In this document: one piece after another, positions 1-5,975 of the stretch
Numbering within the stretch: the stretch's first letter is position 1
Layout: each line of letters starts with the position of its first letter
Source: Bacteroidales bacterium UBA3543
Lineage (GTDB): Bacteria; Bacteroidota; Bacteroidia; Bacteroidales; UBA932
Direction of reading: 5' to 3'
NCBI GenBank assembly: GCA_002376715.1
Contig: DFOK01000053.1
Span: 1-5,975, forward strand
DNA: 5,975 nucleotides
Translations under genes and position numbers: made by a program
Notes under the pieces: generated by a model
Seen by the model: only the letters and a program-made list of their open reading frames with translations
What the model was told of the DNA's origin: nothing
Databases searched by the model: none

Positions 1-322
1 ACAGATACTTGAAAAGTATAAGGATAATCCTTTTTGTCTTGACAAAGGGGTACTTCTTCCGGTTCCTTGCAATCAAAAAATGAACTCCTATTTCAAGGAA
101 ATCGTTGATCTATGCAAGATTAAGAAAACGCTGACGACTCACACAGCCCGTCATTTATTTGCTTCGGTGATAGCTCTAGAGAATAATGTTTCTTTACCAA
201 ATGTTGCTAAGATGTTGGGACACTCTTCTACAAGAATGATACAGCCTTATGCAAAGGTATTAGACCAAAGCGTTTTAAGAGATATGCAGGCAGTTGAAAC
301 TGCCCTTCAAAACGTGAAATAA
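1..322 (+). CDS. Tyrosine recombinase/integrase, C-terminal part (5' end outside window)
   Basis: The frame is open from base 2 to a TAA at 320-322, giving 106 visible residues. The first ATG (base 80) lies inside the conserved catalytic domain, so it is not the true start and the gene begins before the window. Counting from base 2, the visible catalytic residues of the phage-integrase family are the HxxR box HTAR (H47, R50), the GH pair of the segment MLGHSS (H74) and the nucleophilic tyrosine in PYAKVLD (Y83). The first catalytic arginine must lie upstream. The stretch LLPV..NQKMNSY just before resembles integrases of Bacteroides conjugative and mobilizable elements. Such enzymes cut and rejoin DNA at attachment sites through a 3'-phosphotyrosine link. 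Odd points are Pro82 before the tyrosine, where relatives usually have His, and ARHLFAS in place of the usual ARHTFAT. GC is near 38%, lower than the operon to its right. The family is certain; whether the enzyme is active, or an element remnant, is not. Confidence 0.88.
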   Translation, partial: QILEKYKDNPFCLDKGVLLPVPCNQKMNSYFKEIVDLCKIKKTLTTHTARHLFASVIALENNVSLPNVAKMLGHSSTRMIQPYAKVLDQSVLRDMQAVETALQNVK

Positions 323-330
323 AGTTAATC

Positions 331-357
331 AATAATTTTTATTCCCGCAAAATTATT
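331..357. terminator. AT-rich inverted repeat between convergent genes, possible weak bidirectional terminator
   Basis: AATAATTTT (331-339) is followed after a 9-base spacer by its exact reverse complement AAAATTATT (349-357). It sits between the two convergent stop codons (320-322 and 377-379), where a shared terminator would be expected. The stem has no G-C pairs and no clean T-tract follows on either strand, so it would be weak. It could instead be chance in AT-rich DNA or part of a recombination site. Confidence 0.3.
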
Positions 358-376
358 TGAGGACGCAAAGCTTTGA

Positions 377-1003
377 TTACTCCGCTTCAAAAATCAGGAC
401 AACAGCGGGATGGGAAAATTCGAGCGAAACTTTGCTCTCCGATACGATGTTGAGAGAGGCTTTCCAGAGGGAATCAAAAATTACTTCATCGAGGGGGTAT
501 TCGAGCCCCTTTGATTTGATTTTCAGACTCTGGTCAAATGTGAAAAATGAAATGGCCGTACCGGGAACCGCGTCAAAAACTGTGCTATCATTGATCGTAA
601 AGAATCGTCCGTGATCTGTGACCATATCCACCGGAAAAGGGCACTCCTGTACATATTCAGCCAGGAGCGAAATATTACCCAGAGTATGATCCTCCCTTCT
701 GCCGGTAGCACCAAGGATGGTCATCTGAGCGGGATTGAAACTCTTTGCCAGCTCCACAGCTTTTGTAAGGTCATTGGTATCTTGGCAATCCGATTTTCTG
801 ATGATATCGGAGTATTCTCTCTGCAATTCTATAGGCATCGAATCCATATCACCGGCGATAAAATCCGGAATTACTCCCCTCGAGATGGCCTTTTCTGCCG
901 CACCGTCGCAACAGATAAGCAAATCTGCATTGCGGAGTATTTTCAGAGTTCTCTCTGAAGAGGGATAGGTCCCGTCGGCAAGTATTACAACTCTTCTCTC
1001 CAT
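377..1003 (-). CDS. thiN: Thiamine pyrophosphokinase
   Basis: This 208-residue protein has the usual length for bacterial thiamine pyrophosphokinase, which transfers pyrophosphate from ATP to thiamine to make thiamine diphosphate in the cytoplasm. The N-terminal catalytic domain shows the family motifs in order: VVILADGTYP at the start, CDGAA (32-36), GDMDS (51-55), DTNDLTKA (75-82) and GATGRREDHTLGN (98-110). Their acidic residues are the expected Mg-ATP ligands. A beta-rich C-terminal domain with the thiamine-site segment GLEYPL (166-171) follows, then a less typical end around SLNIVSES (183-190). The ATG at 1003 fits because the first beta strand begins directly after it and the next in-frame ATG (M53) falls inside a catalytic motif. 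No Shine-Dalgarno sequence is visible, as is usual in Bacteroidota. It lies 9 bases after the fusion gene's stop, so it is probably the last gene of the operon. I saw no TPP riboswitch before it, and the gap is too short for one. Confidence 0.95.
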   Translation of the reverse strand: MERRVVILADGTYPSSERTLKILRNADLLICCDGAAEKAISRGVIPDFIAGDMDSMPIELQREYSDIIRKSDCQDTNDLTKAVELAKSFNPAQMTILGATGRREDHTLGNISLLAEYVQECPFPVDMVTDHGRFFTINDSTVFDAVPGTAISFFTFDQSLKIKSKGLEYPLDEVIFDSLWKASLNIVSESKVSLEFSHPAVVLIFEAE

Positions 1004-1012
1004 AGATAAAAG

Positions 1013-1963
1013 TTATTTTGCCCTATAGTTTTCCGGTTCACGGAATCCTTTAAGAAACTCTCCTACATCGAGCCGCCTTTTACCTGCAATCTGAAGGTTG
1101 AGGAGACGAACGGATCCGGTGCCGCACTTAATCTCGAGCCAGCTGCTGCTATCGGAAGTGATAGTGCCCCAATCCTCATTCTTATTATCCTTATCTCTCA
1201 CAAAGGCCTCAAATATTTTCACGCCGAGCTGCTGTTCCTCAAAGTTGAAGGTAGTATGGGCGCAGGGGTAGGGACTGAGCCCTCTGATGAGGTTTACGAT
1301 ATCTCGGGCATCCCTGCTCCAGTCGATGCGCGCGAGTCCACGACTGAGTTTGGGCGCAGGTCTGAGCGCCATATACTGAGTGTCCTGCGCTGCCGGACGA
1401 ACGGTGCGATCCCTGATGGCGCTTGCAGTCTTCACCACCAGTGCGGAACCCATCTCCATAAGTTTGTTGTGCAGAGTGCCGGCGTTGTCATAATCCTCGA
1501 TGAGGTAGCTTTCCTGGAAGAGTATCTTGCCGGTGTCAATCTCTTCATTGATTAGAAAAGTAGTCACTCCGGTGATGCGCTCTCCGTTGATCAGCACCCA
1601 GTTGATTGGAGCTGCACCGCGGTACTGCGGCAGGAGGGAGGCATGCAGATTGAAGGTGCCCAGTGCCGGCATTGACCAGACCTCTACGGGCAACATCCGG
1701 AAGGCAACTACCACAAAGAGATTGGCGTTGAAAGAGGCAAGTTGCTCCAAAAACTCGGGATCCTTGAGCCTCTCAGGCTGAAGTACCGGTATTCCATGCT
1801 CCATAGCACACTTTTTGACGGCGCTCTCATTGACTTTTAGCCCGCGCCCGCTCGGCTTGTCTGGGGCAGTAACTGCTGCGACCACCTCAAATCCTGCAGC
1901 GAGAAGACTCTCAAGCGGCCCTACCGCAAATTCGGGAGTGCCCATATAGATGATGCGGATGCG
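1013..1963 (-). other. Methionyl-tRNA formyltransferase domain (residues 495-810 of the fusion)
   Basis: The segment is about 316 residues, matching stand-alone Fmt (around 310-315). It starts at the first Rossmann strand RIRIIYMGTPEF (495-506). APDKPSGRGLK (527-537) corresponds to the basic loop that contacts the acceptor stem of initiator tRNA in E. coli Fmt. FNLHASLLPQYRGAAPINW (598-616) carries the catalytic Asn599 and His601, and NEEIDTGKIL (633-642) carries Asp637. The C-terminal OB-like domain has RPAPKLSRG (695-703), IDW (707-709), LIRGLSPYP (719-727) and the end motif GKRRLDVGEFLKGF (788-801). Cys728 sits where relatives often have Gly or Ala; this is away from the active site. Nothing catalytic is missing, so I infer an active enzyme. 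No second Fmt gene is visible in the window. Confidence 0.93.
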
Positions 1964-3445
1964 ACCTCTGTCCTTGCGGAAGAAATTGCGCACCTTATGG
2001 TAAAACGTGACGATATGGTTCCAGATATTTTTAAAGAATAATTTATATGAATCGATATTGAATAGGCTGGAATCCCTGATTGCGTGTCTGGTGAGGAAAA
2101 TTCCTATCGGCAACAGCACTACGGATGAAATGATAGTGCCCATAAATGGAGTCATCGCACCATCTTTCGCCAGTTTTTTACCCGAAATATCGATAATGTA
2201 GTAAACCAGAAAGAAGAAAATCGAAATAATAACCGGAGTGCCAAGGCCTCCCTTGCGAATAATCGCTCCAAGCGGAGCTCCAATAAAGAACAATAGCAAG
2301 CAGGCGAGAGAGAGGGTAAATTTGCGATAGCTCTCTATATCAATCCTCTTTAGAGGGTCGACGTAGCGGTAGTTTTCCCTGGTGTAATTGTCCAACTGAT
2401 CGGTCGCAAGAGTGAGTTTGTCCATCGCCCGACGGCAGGCCTCCTTCTCTCTCTGAACAAGATCCTCAGCCGCAACCATCGCATATAGCGAATCGATATC
2501 CAGCCATCCGACGAAATCCATTGCTCTTGCGGTATCCAGCTGATAGAGATAGGTCATTCCGGATCCGGAAAGAAATCTCTTTTGCTGAGTTTTCTGCAGT
2601 TCTGCAAAAACCACTGAGAGCGAATCCGCGTCATGCCTGAGTTGCTTCAGGTCTTTGGACATCACCTCATCGCTGAAACGATCGTCGCTTGACCTCGTGA
2701 AGGTGTAATCTTCCAAAGCGACAATCAACTGCTGTTCTTCAAACTTGAGTTTGTTGAGAGTTATAGTGGTATCCCTGTAGGTCATCTTGTTCTCTTCCTG
2801 ATATGAAATGCCGTTGTAGAGGTCGAATATCAGATGCTGTTTGTTGGAGGTGACAACCATTTTGCCGGAATCGGCAATAGTTATGTTCGTGTTGCCGTCA
2901 TTGTCTGTATGGTCGTAGATGATGACGTCATACATCATTCCGGTCTCGTCGTTACGGTCCTCTATTCGGACAATGTAGTTATCAATACCGTCGTAGAAGA
3001 TGCCTTTTGGGATTTTAATCTCGTCTTTTGTGTGGAGAATGTCGTTGCGGAGAGTATAAATCTTGTTGTAGGAGACCGGTACCAGGTCGTTTGAGGCAAA
3101 AAACGCTCCGATGCTAATCACTCCCGACAGGACCATAACCGGCATCAATATCCTGCCCAAAGAGATGCCTGCGGCTTTCATGGCAAGCAACTCATTGTGC
3201 TCTCCCATTCCTCCGAGAGACATGATGGATGCCAATAGGGTAGCCAGAGGAAGGGCCATCGGAGTCAGCGTTGCCGATGCCCAGCCCATGAATTCCAAAA
3301 TCACACCGATTCCAAGTCCCTTGCCTACAAGTTCGTCAATGTAGACCCAGAGAAATTGCATCGAAAGTACGAATACCACGATGAAGAAGGTAAGGAAGAA
3401 GGGTCCTATGAACCTTTTTATGAGGAACCGGTCTAGTATTTTCAT
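1013..3445 (-). CDS. lptG-fmt: Fusion protein: LptF/LptG-family LPS export permease + methionyl-tRNA formyltransferase
   Basis: A single 810-codon frame joins two proteins normally made separately. Residues 1-480 are a YjgP/YjgQ-family permease with six predicted membrane segments (about 13-35, 55-77, 100-117, 375-394, 404-421, 435-452) and a large periplasmic region between the third and fourth. With its partner permease and the ATPase LptB, this family extracts lipopolysaccharide from the inner membrane. Residues 495-810 are a full-length Fmt, which formylates Met-tRNA(fMet) using 10-formyl-tetrahydrofolate. It has the entry motif YMGTPEF (500-506), the catalytic N599 and H601 in NLHASLLPQYRGAAP, D637 in EEIDTGK, and the C-terminal tRNA-binding domain. 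Residues 481-494 form a basic linker with no stop codon. The ATG overlaps the alaS stop (TAATG), and the TPP-synthesis gene follows after 9 bases. I cannot tell LptF from LptG with certainty; LptG is my preference. Family calls are firm. Whether the fusion is real or comes from a sequence error must be checked on reads and relatives. Confidence 0.93.
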   Translation of the reverse strand: MKILDRFLIKRFIGPFFLTFFIVVFVLSMQFLWVYIDELVGKGLGIGVILEFMGWASATLTPMALPLATLLASIMSLGGMGEHNELLAMKAAGISLGRILMPVMVLSGVISIGAFFASNDLVPVSYNKIYTLRNDILHTKDEIKIPKGIFYDGIDNYIVRIEDRNDETGMMYDVIIYDHTDNDGNTNITIADSGKMVVTSNKQHLIFDLYNGISYQEENKMTYRDTTITLNKLKFEEQQLIVALEDYTFTRSSDDRFSDEVMSKDLKQLRHDADSLSVVFAELQKTQQKRFLSGSGMTYLYQLDTARAMDFVGWLDIDSLYAMVAAEDLVQREKEACRRAMDKLTLATDQLDNYTRENYRYVDPLKRIDIESYRKFTLSLACLLLFFIGAPLGAIIRKGGLGTPVIISIFFFLVYYIIDISGKKLAKDGAMTPFMGTIISSVVLLPIGIFLTRHAIRDSSLFNIDSYKLFFKNIWNHIVTFYHKVRNFFRKDRGRIRIIYMGTPEFAVGPLESLLAAGFEVVAAVTAPDKPSGRGLKVNESAVKKCAMEHGIPVLQPERLKDPEFLEQLASFNANLFVVVAFRMLPVEVWSMPALGTFNLHASLLPQYRGAAPINWVLINGERITGVTTFLINEEIDTGKILFQESYLIEDYDNAGTLHNKLMEMGSALVVKTASAIRDRTVRPAAQDTQYMALRPAPKLSRGLARIDWSRDARDIVNLIRGLSPYPCAHTTFNFEEQQLGVKIFEAFVRDKDNKNEDWGTITSDSSSWLEIKCGTGSVRLLNLQIAGKRRLDVGEFLKGFREPENYRAK
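2006..3445 (-). other. LptF/LptG permease domain (residues 1-480 of the fusion)
   Basis: The segment begins MKILDRFLIKRFIGPF, a typical family N-terminus ahead of the first membrane helix. After the second helix comes the cytoplasmic coupling region GGMGEHNELLAMKAAGIS (78-95), which in LptF/LptG docks onto LptB. The periplasmic part opens with a beta-rich jellyroll-like region (about 125-250). It continues into a charged, probably helical stretch (about 255-365) that is absent from the roughly 360-residue E. coli LptG and explains most of the extra length. The last three helices include FFIGAPLGAIIRKGG (386-400) and DISGKKLAKDG (419-429), both typical of the family. The tail SSLFNIDSYKLFF (459-471) looks like the native C-terminal extension of Bacteroidota permeases, so the permease does not seem truncated by the fusion. 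Confidence 0.9.
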
Positions 3446-3447
3446 TA
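3443..3447 (-). promoter_or_regulatory. TAATG stop/start overlap between alaS and the lptG-fmt fusion gene
   Basis: On the minus strand the alaS stop TAA (3447-3445) shares its last A with the ATG (3445-3443) of the fusion gene. This one-base overlap is a classic arrangement for translational coupling, in which ribosomes finishing AlaRS restart on the next gene. It supports both the chosen start codon and a shared transcript. Coupling itself is inferred. Confidence 0.75.
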
Positions 3448-5975
3448 TCTGCTGAGTGCGATCTCCTCCAATTTATCGGCCGCCTCATCAAGTCCCTCAA
3501 CATTCTTGCCACCGGCTGTTGCAAGGAAGTTTTGTCCACCTCCGCCACCCTGGATCAGCTTTGCAGCAATCTTGATGTCGGCTGAGGCGTTGGCTCCGTT
3601 TTTAACAAGATCATCGGTGTACATAAGGGTAAGGTTGGCCTTGCCGTCGCTTGAAGGCAGTGCAGAAATGAAGACTGCCGAGGTCAGTTCCTTGTAGAGC
3701 ATAAATGCCACCTCTCTGACGGTATCCTGATTGTAGGTGCCTTGTCTGAGGGTTATCAGGCGGATGCCTTTGATTACCCTGCTTTTTTCGATGAGATTTT
3801 TCTTGAGTGCAATTGCGCGCTCTTTTTCCACCTCTTCCAGCGCTTTTTTAAAGGTCTCATTATCACAGATGAGTTTGTTTACGCAGTTGAGCAGGTTGGG
3901 AGTGTTATTGAAGAGTGCGCTCAGTGCTAAAAGATGGTCATCGTTTGCATAGACTGCAGCTTCGGCATGCCGGCCGGTGGTGGCCTCGATTCTCCTTACT
4001 CCTGCAGCGATAGCAGTTTCGTTGAGTATCCTGAAGTAGCCGAGGGAGCCGGTGGCGGGGGCATGGGTGCCGCCGCAGAGTTCTGTAGAGTCACCGAACT
4101 TTATCACGCGTACGTCATCTCCATATTTTTCTCCAAAGAGTGCAATAGCCCCCATTTCATTTGCTTTTTCGATACTCATGTGCCTGAATTCTTCTCTCGG
4201 TATGTTTTTGCGGATCAGATGGTTGACAAGTTTTTCCACTTTTCTCAGATCCTCGTGGGAGACTTTTTCATAGTGAGAAAAGTCGAAACGGAATGAAGTG
4301 GAACCGACTGAAGAGCCCTTTTGTTCGATATGGTTGCCGAGTACGCTGCGCAGAGCATGATGCAGCAGGTGAGTGGCAGTATGATTATTTGCTACTTCTA
4401 TTCTGCGCTCTTCATCAACTTTTGCGATAAATGTTTCCTCAAGGTTGAGGGGAATTCTCTCTGCAATATGTATCGGGAGATCGTTTTCCTTTATGGTGGT
4501 CAGGATGGTGATTCGTTCTCCGCTCTCTGACTCGATGGTGCCGCTGTCACCCGCTTGTCCGCCGCTTTCTGCATAGAAGGGGGTTTTGTCTAATACCAGC
4601 TGAAACATTTCCTTATTTTTAGCCTTGACCGTGCGGTATTTCATAACTTTTACTTTGGCCTCGAGAGTATCGTAGCCCACAAATTCCGTTGAGGTAAAGG
4701 GAGCAACCTCATACCAGTCGCCCTCTTCGATGGCAGTAGCATTTCTGGCACGTTCTCTCTGCTTGCCGAGTTCGATCTCGAAGCCCTTCATATCTATCGT
4801 GTAGCCCTTCTCTCTGGCAATAAGTTCGCTCAGGTCTATGGGAAATCCGAATGTATCGTAGAGTGTAAATGCATCAATTCCGGAAATCAATTTGCTCTCT
4901 GCCGATTTCTCCAGAATGGAATCCATCAGGCGAATACCTTTGTCGAGAGTGCGCAGAAATGCATCTTCCTCCTCTCGAATAACATTTACGATAAGACTCT
5001 GTTGCTTTGCAAGTTCGGGGAAGGCCTCGCCCATATCGCTTACAAGTTGCGGTACAAGTTTGCAAAGGAATGGCTCATGCATGCCGAGGAACGTGTAGCC
5101 ATATCTGACGGCACGACGAAGGATACGTCTTATGACATAGCCTGCTTTGACATTGGAGGGCAACTGTCCGTCGGTAATCGAGAAGCAGATAGCCCTGATA
5201 TGGTCGGCAATAACTCTCATGGCTACTCCCACATCGCTGTCACTCTCATATTTTACCCCGCTAATTCTTGATATGGCATCAATCATGGATGTGAAGACAT
5301 CCGTGTCGTAGTTGCTCTGTTTGTTCTGCAATACCATGCAGAGGCGCTCCAGTCCCATTCCCGTATCTACATGTTTGGCTGCGAGCGGCTCGAGTGAACC
5401 GTTTGCTCTGCGGTTGTACTGGATAAATACCAGATTCCAGATCTCGATAACCAGGTGATGACCCGTATTGACCATTTCACTGCCGGGGATCTGTGCCCTC
5501 TCCTCATCGCTGCGGAGGTCTATGTGGATTTCACTGCAAGGGCCGCAGGGACCCGTGTCACCCATTTCCCAGAAATTATCCTTTTTATTTCCCAAAATAA
5601 CTCTCTCTTCCGGAAGAAGTTTGAGCCATAATTCACGTGCCTCATTGTCCATTTCGAGGTTTTCCGGTTCGTAGCCTTCGAATACGGTGGCGTAGAGCCT
5701 ATCCTTGTCAATCTTGTAAACTTCAGTCAAAAGTTCCCAGGCCCAGTTAATGGCATCTTTTTTGAAATAGTCACCGAAACTCCAGTTGCCGAGCATCTCG
5801 AACATCGTATGGTGATAGGTGTCATGGCCGACCTCTTCGAGGTCATTGTGTTTGCCACTTACCCTGAGACATTTCTGTGTATTGGCCACTCTGGAATGTT
5901 TTACGGGTGTGTTACCGAGGAACCAGTCCTTGAATTGATTCATGCCCGCGTTGGTAAACATGAGCGTAGGGTCAT
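3445..5975 (-). CDS. alaS: Alanyl-tRNA synthetase (5' end outside window)
   Basis: AlaRS attaches alanine to tRNA(Ala) and clears mischarged Ser- or Gly-tRNA(Ala). The frame stays open to the right edge: residues DPTL precede the first ATG (5961), inside the conserved DPTL-FTNAGM motif. The gene therefore starts about 35-40 codons beyond the window, giving roughly 875 residues. Counting from the ATG at 5961, the class II catalytic core shows RVSGKHNDLEEVGHDTYHHT (33-52), FEMLGNWSFGDYFK (54-67) and motif 3 GMGLERL (201-207). PSNVKAGYVIRRILRRAVRYG (268-288) belongs to the tRNA-recognition region. The editing domain has PFYAESGGQAGD (461-472), zinc-binding HTATH (H527, H531), FRFDFSH (557-563) and CGGTH (C629, H633). 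The C-terminal DHHA1-type C-Ala domain carries LIQGGGGGQNFLATAGGKN (802-820). No key residue is missing. It appears to be an upstream gene of an operon that continues through lptG-fmt and thiN; its promoter is not in the window. Confidence 0.97.
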   Translation of the reverse strand, partial: DPTLMFTNAGMNQFKDWFLGNTPVKHSRVANTQKCLRVSGKHNDLEEVGHDTYHHTMFEMLGNWSFGDYFKKDAINWAWELLTEVYKIDKDRLYATVFEGYEPENLEMDNEARELWLKLLPEERVILGNKKDNFWEMGDTGPCGPCSEIHIDLRSDEERAQIPGSEMVNTGHHLVIEIWNLVFIQYNRRANGSLEPLAAKHVDTGMGLERLCMVLQNKQSNYDTDVFTSMIDAISRISGVKYESDSDVGVAMRVIADHIRAICFSITDGQLPSNVKAGYVIRRILRRAVRYGYTFLGMHEPFLCKLVPQLVSDMGEAFPELAKQQSLIVNVIREEEDAFLRTLDKGIRLMDSILEKSAESKLISGIDAFTLYDTFGFPIDLSELIAREKGYTIDMKGFEIELGKQRERARNATAIEEGDWYEVAPFTSTEFVGYDTLEAKVKVMKYRTVKAKNKEMFQLVLDKTPFYAESGGQAGDSGTIESESGERITILTTIKENDLPIHIAERIPLNLEETFIAKVDEERRIEVANNHTATHLLHHALRSVLGNHIEQKGSSVGSTSFRFDFSHYEKVSHEDLRKVEKLVNHLIRKNIPREEFRHMSIEKANEMGAIALFGEKYGDDVRVIKFGDSTELCGGTHAPATGSLGYFRILNETAIAAGVRRIEATTGRHAEAAVYANDDHLLALSALFNNTPNLLNCVNKLICDNETFKKALEEVEKERAIALKKNLIEKSRVIKGIRLITLRQGTYNQDTVREVAFMLYKELTSAVFISALPSSDGKANLTLMYTDDLVKNGANASADIKIAAKLIQGGGGGQNFLATAGGKNVEGLDEAADKLEEIALSR

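Noticed and set aside
80..322. Integrase as a complete 80-codon small gene starting at base 80
   Set aside because: The frame stays open upstream to base 2 with conserved integrase sequence, so the ATG at 80 is an internal methionine.
611..958. 115-codon plus-strand frame opposite thiN
   Set aside because: It lies wholly antisense to a clear thiamine pyrophosphokinase gene and shows no recognisable motif.
1004..1012. Possible TPP riboswitch or promoter ahead of thiN
   Set aside because: Only 9 bases separate the fusion stop from the thiN start, too short for a riboswitch; no promoter motif was recognised.
2557..2570. Perfect 14-base palindrome TTCCGGATCCGGAA
   Set aside because: It lies inside the permease coding region, and its centre encodes a Ser-Gly-Ser-Gly run whose codons produce the symmetry; no partner copy was seen.
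2922..2931. Palindrome ATGACGTCAT
   Set aside because: This single 10-base match inside the permease coding sequence, far from any start, is expected by chance.
3336..3548. 70-codon minus-strand frame spanning the alaS/lptG-fmt joint
   Set aside because: It overlaps two strongly supported genes in another frame and includes the C-Ala motif region of AlaRS; no start context or motif supports it.
3934..4296. 120-codon plus-strand frame opposite alaS
   Set aside because: It is antisense to the AlaRS editing domain, with a composition (Ser, Cys, Phe runs) typical of a shadow frame and no family resemblance.
3445..5961. alaS starting at the ATG at 5961
   Set aside because: That methionine lies within the conserved DPTL-FTNAGM segment, and the frame continues through the right edge, so the true start is outside the window.

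Overview
The window looks like a chromosomal piece of a member of Bacteroidota, probably Bacteroidales. The grounds are the style of the alanyl-tRNA synthetase and of the LptF/LptG permease with its large extra segment, a tyrosine recombinase of the common Bacteroides mobile-element type, and starts with no visible Shine-Dalgarno sequence. The genus cannot be named from the sequence alone.

Layout. Bases 1-322 (+ strand) hold the C-terminal end of a tyrosine recombinase, cut off by the left window edge and AT-rich (about 38% GC by hand count over 1-300). A 54-base gap (323-376) with a short AT-rich inverted repeat separates it from a convergent block of three minus-strand genes that fills the rest of the window. 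In transcription order these are alaS (alanyl-tRNA synthetase, 5' end beyond the right edge), an 810-codon gene joining an LptF/LptG-type lipopolysaccharide export permease to a complete methionyl-tRNA formyltransferase (Fmt), and a thiamine pyrophosphokinase gene. alaS overlaps the fusion gene in a TAATG arrangement, and only 9 bases separate the fusion gene from the thiamine pyrophosphokinase gene, so the three look like one operon. There is no gene-free stretch over 300 bases.

The item most worth attention is the LptG-Fmt fusion. Both halves look complete, the frame runs through the junction with no stop codon, and there is no in-frame ATG where Fmt would normally start. Because LptG ends in the cytoplasm, the fused formyltransferase would be tethered to the inner face of the inner membrane. 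GC content steps from about 46% in the permease part next to the junction to about 56% in the Fmt part. I do not know of a described LptG-Fmt fusion, but could not search; a lineage-specific fusion and an assembly or sequencing error are both possible.

Together the operon covers tRNA charging (AlaRS), formylation of initiator tRNA (Fmt), outer-membrane lipopolysaccharide export (LptG) and cofactor supply (thiamine diphosphate). These are housekeeping functions, linked mainly by growth rather than by one pathway. The recombinase fragment suggests that a mobile element, or its remnant, borders the operon's 3' end.
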